NCBI GenBank assembly: GCA_002633005.1
Contig: NMRA01000208.1
Location: 473,606 to 537,605, forward strand
DNA from: Phoronis australis
Taxonomy: Eukaryota > Phoronida > Phoronidae
Direction: 5' to 3'
DNA length: 64,000 nt
Both the position numbers and the translations under genes were made by a program. The notes below the pieces were generated by a model, which was not told the origin of the DNA, did no database searches, and worked only from the letters and a program-made list of their open reading frames with translations. This document shows, one piece after another, positions 58,301 through 64,000 of the stretch (position 1 is its first letter; each line of letters begins with the position of its first letter).

Positions 58301-61036
58301 AAGTTTAGCTCTCTAGACTGTTATGTAAAGAGGTAGGAAGTCCCCTGTCATTACAGGACGCTGTTTGAGCGCTTTACTTGGTAGCCGTGAGGTTTGAGAT
58401 GTGTTTGTGTTTCCATAGTGATAGTTGTCATGGTGAAAATGAATATATCAAAATATCTTTAAATTTTGTATGATTAATCTTTGAAATGTATATTAAAATA
58501 AAACAAGTGATGTTTTGCTGTGTCAAATGTTTCAAACAAAACTGTAGGTGCAGTTTTATTAGCTTAGAACTATGTAGTAAATATCAGTATATCATTTCTG
58601 GTCTCTTAATTAGTTAAAAATACGTGTAAAAAGGCATTTTACGCTGTACAATTTTTGTAGTTATTACAAGCGTCTTTATAATTCAAATTTATTTCCATTG
58701 CCCACAATTTCTTGATTTTCCAAGTGGTCTTTGAACACATTTCCAATATTGATTTGCCACGGGACTTAACCAATTGATAGGTTCTGTATCTAATGCAAGG
58801 TACTGGTGTGTGTTGTTTGAATTATTCAATATTGGTCGATTTGATAGAATATCTCCATCAGGTCATTGAGTGCTTCACTCAGTGCTGTTATTGATTCCAA
58901 TAGAAATCCTAGCCATACAGCCTAGACTGACCACTTGTTGGTGTAACACCAACAGTTTGAAAGGTGTATTTATGAATTAACAGTAAGAATTGTATTATTG
59001 GATAAGCCATAGATGTGTACTGTGAACTATTGTTGCATGTAAATAGGCCTTTAGAAGCTGCTGGTGTTAGCTGTTATTTATCCCTAAAGAAACTTGCACT
59101 AAATTGCCTTGGCTCAAACAATTTTTATGCTACATTTGTGATACATATCGTGCTTTGTTGGGGAGAAACAGATCCTCTGTTCATAATGGCTTAATATTAA
59201 CTTTCTGTTTGCTAGCAAACAGAACCATTTATTATAACTGACTGGGCAAACTTAAAACGTGTTTTTCTAATTTGTGTTTTTAAAGAAATCCCATTGGAAA
59301 TGATTTGTGTTTGGGAATACCTCTAGCCTAACAGTAGTTTATGTATATATTAAGTTGATGTTCCTTTCTTATTCTCATAAATTGATGTCTATTTTGGTTT
59401 CACTGTAGGTAAAAAGTTCATGGGTTGCATTCTTTCATAATACAAATTTGTTCTGTGTTGAGTTTCTTGCTACAATATTTTAGTACTGTGTTACATAAGA
59501 TCTCTCTCTACCTGTTTACGGTGCCTTTACAGAAGCTTTGGCAAAACTTCGCTTACGTTTCCGACTAGTCAGGGACATCAAAGTCATTGCTAAGATACCA
59601 GACGACCCAGTTCATTTGTACTCTCAAACAAATATTGAGTAGTGGGTTTGAGGCTAACTAAAAATTGTTCTGACATTTACGAATATGTATGAAAAAGATC
59701 AGTGTGACATTCTTGATCAGATACGCTTTCTTTTATTTATTTACGTTTGTCTATTGAGAGCATGTTGACTACGGAGCCATCACAAAGAACACGAAGTTTC
59801 GGTGAATACTGATGCTTCAATTTTAAATCCTACCATTTTCAGCGAAGTTTTGCTTGCAGATCAACTACTGAAATTAACCTTTCCCACTTATCGGAACTTT
59901 GGTAAAAGCGAATTTTCACCTCTAATGGGAAACAGACTTTAGTTGAGAACTTTCTGACTGTCCGGTGCTGATAACAATGACATAGTTTCGTGAAAACACC
60001 ATCTGAACTTGGCAGTGGTAGATTTTTTTCCAAAAAGAAGACCACACACTATACCTGTCTATACCCTAGTATCTACAATACTGGGATCCAAAGAGTCCCC
60101 AGTTCATGGTGCCTCTGATTTTTTGTGTCATTTGGCAAGTGCCACTGGAATTATTGCTACCTCTCTGGCGTAATTGATGCGCATTCTCAATTGAATATAT
60201 GTGCCGCACTACTACTAGCGACCCCTAGCGATTACTCCCATGGGAGTGGATTGAACCATTCCCATAGCAGGGGAGATGCATTTCATAAAATATAAAAGTT
60301 GATTGTGTTTATAAAGTATTAACTACACATTAATAAAGCATAAAAATAGTTTCAGGTGATCAGTGCAATGGGCCCACACGCGAGGCATGCACACGCTTGG
60401 TACAACGTGTATCGGATCACCTGCTTTTTTAAAGAAAAGTATTAGGGGTTAGGGTAAAGTGTTTGGACTTTGTGACAACAATCATTTCAGAGACTTGCAA
60501 TGTTCCTGTAAGCTGCAAACGCTTGACATTTTAGTGAATGTTCTTGGGTGTTTCCTGTCCACACCAACCATAGCGACAACTAAGTAAACATTTCTTATGG
60601 GTTGCTTTTGCTGAGAAATTCTGATAAAATTTAACTTATGTTTTGTATCACATTATGTCCCAGACTGAAGAATCATTATCCTATTCATAAAATTCCCAGA
60701 CATCACCGGCCAACCTGCTCTTCTTCAGTGCAAGACAGCCATCATAAAGTAGCACAGACTAAGAATTGAAAATATGTGAAAAATGACATTTTTAGCAATA
60801 ATTGTGTGAGACTTTAAAGTCTTGCTCTATGGAATCTTCATCTTTACTAATGGAGGTTTCCCCTGTTTGCTTGTAAGTGTTGTTAATGTGTAAAGGGTGA
60901 TATGTTTTGAGAATAAATAAAACAGTAACTAGATTATCATAATCTAAATGTATTAATTTAGTTATAGCTCCATCTTTAACTGGAGCATTAGTTGCTCACC
61001 ACATTAGTTGCATATCAAAATTAGTCACGTATCAAA
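55301..61036 (+). other. First intron of the WW-domain gene, no recognised exon
   Basis: AT-rich sequence. The longest frame (57477-57950, 157 codons) is cysteine- and histidine-rich with no domain or splice context and is probably chance. A dispersed repeat copy lies at 60312-60440. Confidence 0.4.
60312..60440 (-). repeat. Dispersed short repeat, copy 3
   Basis: In reverse it reads GATCCGATACACGTTGTACC, GGGCCCATTGCACTGATCAC and TTTTTATGCTTTATTAATGT, close to copy 2. Confidence 0.7.
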
Positions 61037-62359
61037 TTAGTTGCACATGAAATCGGCATCTGATGTCTCGGACAAGAGGAGCTTGCTGTGTGGTGTCGCA
61101 CAGCGGAGTTTACGCGTGTTCTTCCAGGCTACCTTCAGTTGTTTCAGCCAGGCAATTTTACAGTCGCAGTGAAGAGGGTTTCCAAACAGAGAGAGGAATT
61201 GCAATCTGGAGAACACGGGCTTTAGGTCTGCCTCGTCAAGAGTGGTGATTTCATTCTTGTGAAGCCAGACATTGTTAAGTCGTGGGAACTTGGAAAAATG
61301 AAGAGACGAGACCTTGGTAATCTGGTTTTTGTCCCAGTAAGCAGTGCGCAAAATTGGTGCGTTGTCAAAGCCCATGTCTTCCGGAATTTCTTTTATCATG
61401 TTTTTGCCAGCTGTGTACCATTCCAGTTTGGGCAGGTTCAGTCCAGTTGGCGCTTCCGTGAGAAGGTTGTTGTGGATAGAAAGAGTCTGAAGATTTGGCA
61501 TGTAGTTGAACTTGACGGTGCTCAGTGACGTTAACTCGTTGTTATCCAAATTTAACGTCACCATTTTAGTCAACGTCTTAAACGCATCATTGTCAATATT
61601 CTGAATGAAGTTGAAGTTGATGGAGAGAGACTGGGTTGTTGGTATATTTTCAAATGACCATTTGTCCACAGTAGTGAGATTGTTGCCTTGAAGTAGGATA
61701 CTACGTATATTGAGGAGTCCTGAGAATGATGACTTGGGAATATGGGATATTTTGTTACTGTTCAGATTAAGTAGTACTAGCTTTGGCAGATAGCGGAATA
61801 GTCCAGGAGACAGTTGGATTTCATTGTTGTGGAAAAACGCTCTAGTTAGTCCTGTAAGACCTTTGAATGCTTCAGGCTTGACAATGGATAGTTTATTAGT
61901 CATTAAACTTATTTCATTGAGTTTAGCCAAGTCGTTGAAAGCCCCTGGTTCAATGGTCTCAATCTGGTTTCTTTCCAAGTGCATCTGTACCACGTTCACC
62001 AATCCCACAAAGGTGTTGGCCTGTATTACTTTGATCATGTTATTCTTTAAGTAAAACTTTTCAACGTTTTTGAAAGCCGAAAACATACCAGGGGTTAAAG
62101 AGGTTATCGCAGAATTATCGAGCCTGAGGATGCGTACATGGGAGATAGCGGCAACGTCTGCTGCCGATAGTTTGCCTAACTGGCACTGATCACATGAGAA
62201 CCATCGAAGGTCGTCAGGCATGTCACCAGTTGGAAGCTGCTTTAGTCCGGTGCAAGTGACTGATCTCCATTGGGAGTTGCAAGAACATCCAGCCGGGCAG
62301 GAGGATGCCATCGACAGCATGGCTGCCAGAACCATGATGCACAGGACTCTAACCATCAT
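61037..62359 (-). CDS. Secreted leucine-rich-repeat protein, single coding exon
   Basis: The 440-aa protein starts with a signal peptide (MMVRVLCIMVLAAMLSMASS). Then comes a cysteine-rich LRR N-cap (CPAGCSC...VTC...CDQC), about 13 LRRs with the LxxLxLxxNxL pattern (for example LVLLNLNSNKISHIP, MVTLNLDNNELTSL) and an LRR C-cap (NPLHCDCKIAWL...RCATP...FMC). It ends directly after the C-cap: no transmembrane segment, GPI signal, Ig or kinase domain. The design resembles secreted LRR proteins of invertebrates and the LRR part of agnathan VLRs, but similarity to a named family was not recognised. The coding region is uninterrupted. A TTTAG acceptor at 62366-62367 and a GTAAGT donor after 62927 suggest one intron in the 5' UTR. 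It lies on the opposite strand within the WW gene's intron. Confidence 0.88.
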   Translation of the reverse strand: MMVRVLCIMVLAAMLSMASSCPAGCSCNSQWRSVTCTGLKQLPTGDMPDDLRWFSCDQCQLGKLSAADVAAISHVRILRLDNSAITSLTPGMFSAFKNVEKFYLKNNMIKVIQANTFVGLVNVVQMHLERNQIETIEPGAFNDLAKLNEISLMTNKLSIVKPEAFKGLTGLTRAFFHNNEIQLSPGLFRYLPKLVLLNLNSNKISHIPKSSFSGLLNIRSILLQGNNLTTVDKWSFENIPTTQSLSINFNFIQNIDNDAFKTLTKMVTLNLDNNELTSLSTVKFNYMPNLQTLSIHNNLLTEAPTGLNLPKLEWYTAGKNMIKEIPEDMGFDNAPILRTAYWDKNQITKVSSLHFSKFPRLNNVWLHKNEITTLDEADLKPVFSRLQFLSLFGNPLHCDCKIAWLKQLKVAWKNTRKLRCATPHSKLLLSETSDADFMCN

Positions 62360-62365
62360 TGTGAA

Positions 62366-63009
62366 CTAAAATATGAGACAAAATGGTAAACCTTCATCTA
62401 TTTCATCACACACAATAACAAAGCGTAGACAATTCATAATCAGTTTTTAAACAGAAATTAAGGTATGGTAAACAGTTCTTCAAGTTGTGAGAAAATAATT
62501 GCAAAAATTGCCATATTTCTATTTTTCAGAGGCTTACCACGTTGCAAATGCTTAAAATTTTGCTAAATGTTATTTGGTAATGGTTATGTCATACAAACTG
62601 AATAAAGTGAAATATTGAATATTTAAATGCTGTGTACATGTGCATAAAGTTTGTTTCTTGTGCAATAAAGTTATTATTATCATTGTAAAAGCAAAGTAAG
62701 TTATGCTAACAAGTTATTTTTGTTGAGAGATTTGACAGAATTAAAATTCATCTGTCTGTCATATTTCGCCCCAAACTGTAAAATGTTTACTGTAAACCTT
62801 ATAAGTATGGCTCTTACTGTTCATTTAGAAATTAACTTTTCAAGAAAATTTGTGTTCATTTTCTTGAGATCAAGGCACGCCTGCTATTGAATAAAAACCG
62901 TGGATGCATTTGTTCAAGTTACTTACTTGATGGCTGTAATCTGATCACACAAGTGAGTTGTCCAGGTCCAGACTCAGCCTTTTGTAGTGCTTGTAGTGTT
63001 CCCTAGACA
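62366..63009 (-). other. 5' UTR intron and first exon of the LRR gene
   Basis: Putative intron 62366-62926 on the minus strand. The exon starts somewhere above 62927 and its promoter would abut the poly(dG) run at 63010. Confidence 0.4.
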
Positions 63010-63240
<231 letters not shown>

Positions 63241-63244
63241 GGGG

Positions 63245-63614
63245 GTAGATGTTTTCACCTACACTCAAGAGATGTGCTACTATCTCATTACTTATAGATT
63301 TACCTTCAAAGTGTAATTGTTACTAACAGTGTGAACTGCACAGTTTCGTGCTGCTCATCGTCTACTAAGTAAATTACTACACAAAACTACAGTGGCAATT
63401 TGTTGGCAAAGAATTGATGCTGAAAGATGCTCCACTGAATTAAATCAGGATGCAGAACACTGTGAGTGTCCACCAACTAACCAGTATAGCCATCTAAGGG
63501 CAAAGCGACTTTCATATTCTGGTCATCACCTGGGCCTTTTATGTGTAGGACTGATAGTATTGGAGGAGTTCTATTGAACCTGTAAAAACTGCGTAGTGTA
63601 GAGATTGGTGGGTT
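63245..63614. other. Short non-coding stretch
   Basis: No supported gene. The 61-codon plus-strand frame at 63392-63577 has no splice or domain support. Confidence 0.35.
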
Positions 63615-63790
63615 TCAAGGTTCTTTCTTGTACCTGAGTATTGCCTGAGCCATGTGGGATAGCTGGAGCTGGGAGTCTGTGCCCAGTCCTGACCTCACTT
63701 GGAACAGATCCTTCATCATTTCAGTGTCTTCTTCATGGATAATATGTTTAGGAAAATCTGCTTTTGTGAAGCTGAAGAATGTATAGAAAT
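63615..63790 (-). CDS. Putative terminal exon of an unrecognised gene (partial)
   Basis: On the minus strand a TTTGCTCAG acceptor precedes 58 open codons ending TGA at 63615. The peptide (FYTFFSFTKADFPKH, then HEEDTEMMKDLFQ and SQLQLSHMAQAILRYKKEP) has balanced, protein-like composition. Earlier exons would lie to the right of the window. No family recognised. Confidence 0.4.
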
Positions 63791-64000
63791 CTGAGCAAAC
63801 CAAGTTCTGTAATTCATTCGTTTAGTCCATCCTCATCTTGTTGCAAAATGAAACAAAGCATTCATGCAGTTCAGACTTGTCCGTCAATCGCACCAATCTT
63901 TTTCCATTTAACATGGCTACTTCATGTCATACAGTTTCTTGATTTTAAGAATTAATTTCTTGTTTAAAAATTTTCAAGCTGCATGTAATGTACCCCCCAT
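63791..64000. other. Window edge, no recognised feature
   Basis: Probably intron of the gene whose last exon ends at 63615. Confidence 0.3.

Overview
The window is nuclear DNA of an invertebrate metazoan, probably a marine bilaterian. Genes are split by GT-AG introns, intergenic DNA is AT-rich and repeat-rich, and there is a beta-class carbonic anhydrase (a family vertebrates lack) plus a RING-bearing Brat-type TRIM-NHL protein. The species cannot be fixed from sequence alone. Two single N bases (20225, 45718), each beside low-complexity sequence, mark draft-assembly breaks.

Layout, left to right. (1) 1-8.9 kb, plus strand: an unrecognised last exon (1344-1540) and three exons of a small coiled-coil C-terminus (5401-7157) with a poly(A) signal near 8.89 kb. 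(2) 9.8-16.2 kb, minus: a complete four-exon beta-carbonic anhydrase. (3) 17.6-20.0 kb, plus: a complete four-exon SAP30L (Sin3/HDAC corepressor subunit), divergent from the anhydrase and possibly sharing a promoter region. (4) 26.3-35.5 kb, minus: a complete 14-coding-exon brat orthologue (RING, two B-boxes, coiled coil, NHL propeller; 883 aa) with a long 3' UTR converging on SAP30L. (5) 37-45 kb: no convincing gene, but several dispersed repeats, a 648-bp solo LTR with target-site duplication and a perfect 31-bp-arm palindrome. (6) 45.3-51.3 kb, minus: a complete four-coding-exon SCOC. (7) 55.2 kb, plus: first coding exon of a WW-domain protein whose remainder lies to the right. (8) 61.0-62.4 kb, minus: a secreted leucine-rich-repeat protein with an uninterrupted coding region, apparently inside the first intron of the WW gene. 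(9) 63.0-63.24 kb: a 230-base poly(dG) run; 63.6-63.8 kb, minus: an orphan last exon.

The genes are unrelated housekeeping or developmental genes and form no pathway cluster. For every multi-exon gene called, intron phases and exon lengths were checked by hand and keep the frame from ATG to stop (phase 0 throughout for the anhydrase and SAP30L).

The most unusual signal is a dispersed, non-coding repeat (best copies 13.7-15.3 kb and 45.7-46.5 kb). It consists of tandem modules of about 120-160 bp, each carrying a CTCF-like core (CCACTAGGTGGCGC or a variant), and it ends in a short hairpin. It looks like a mobile array of insulator-type sites. Its hairpin end also appears to have seeded a 69-bp minisatellite inside a brat intron.
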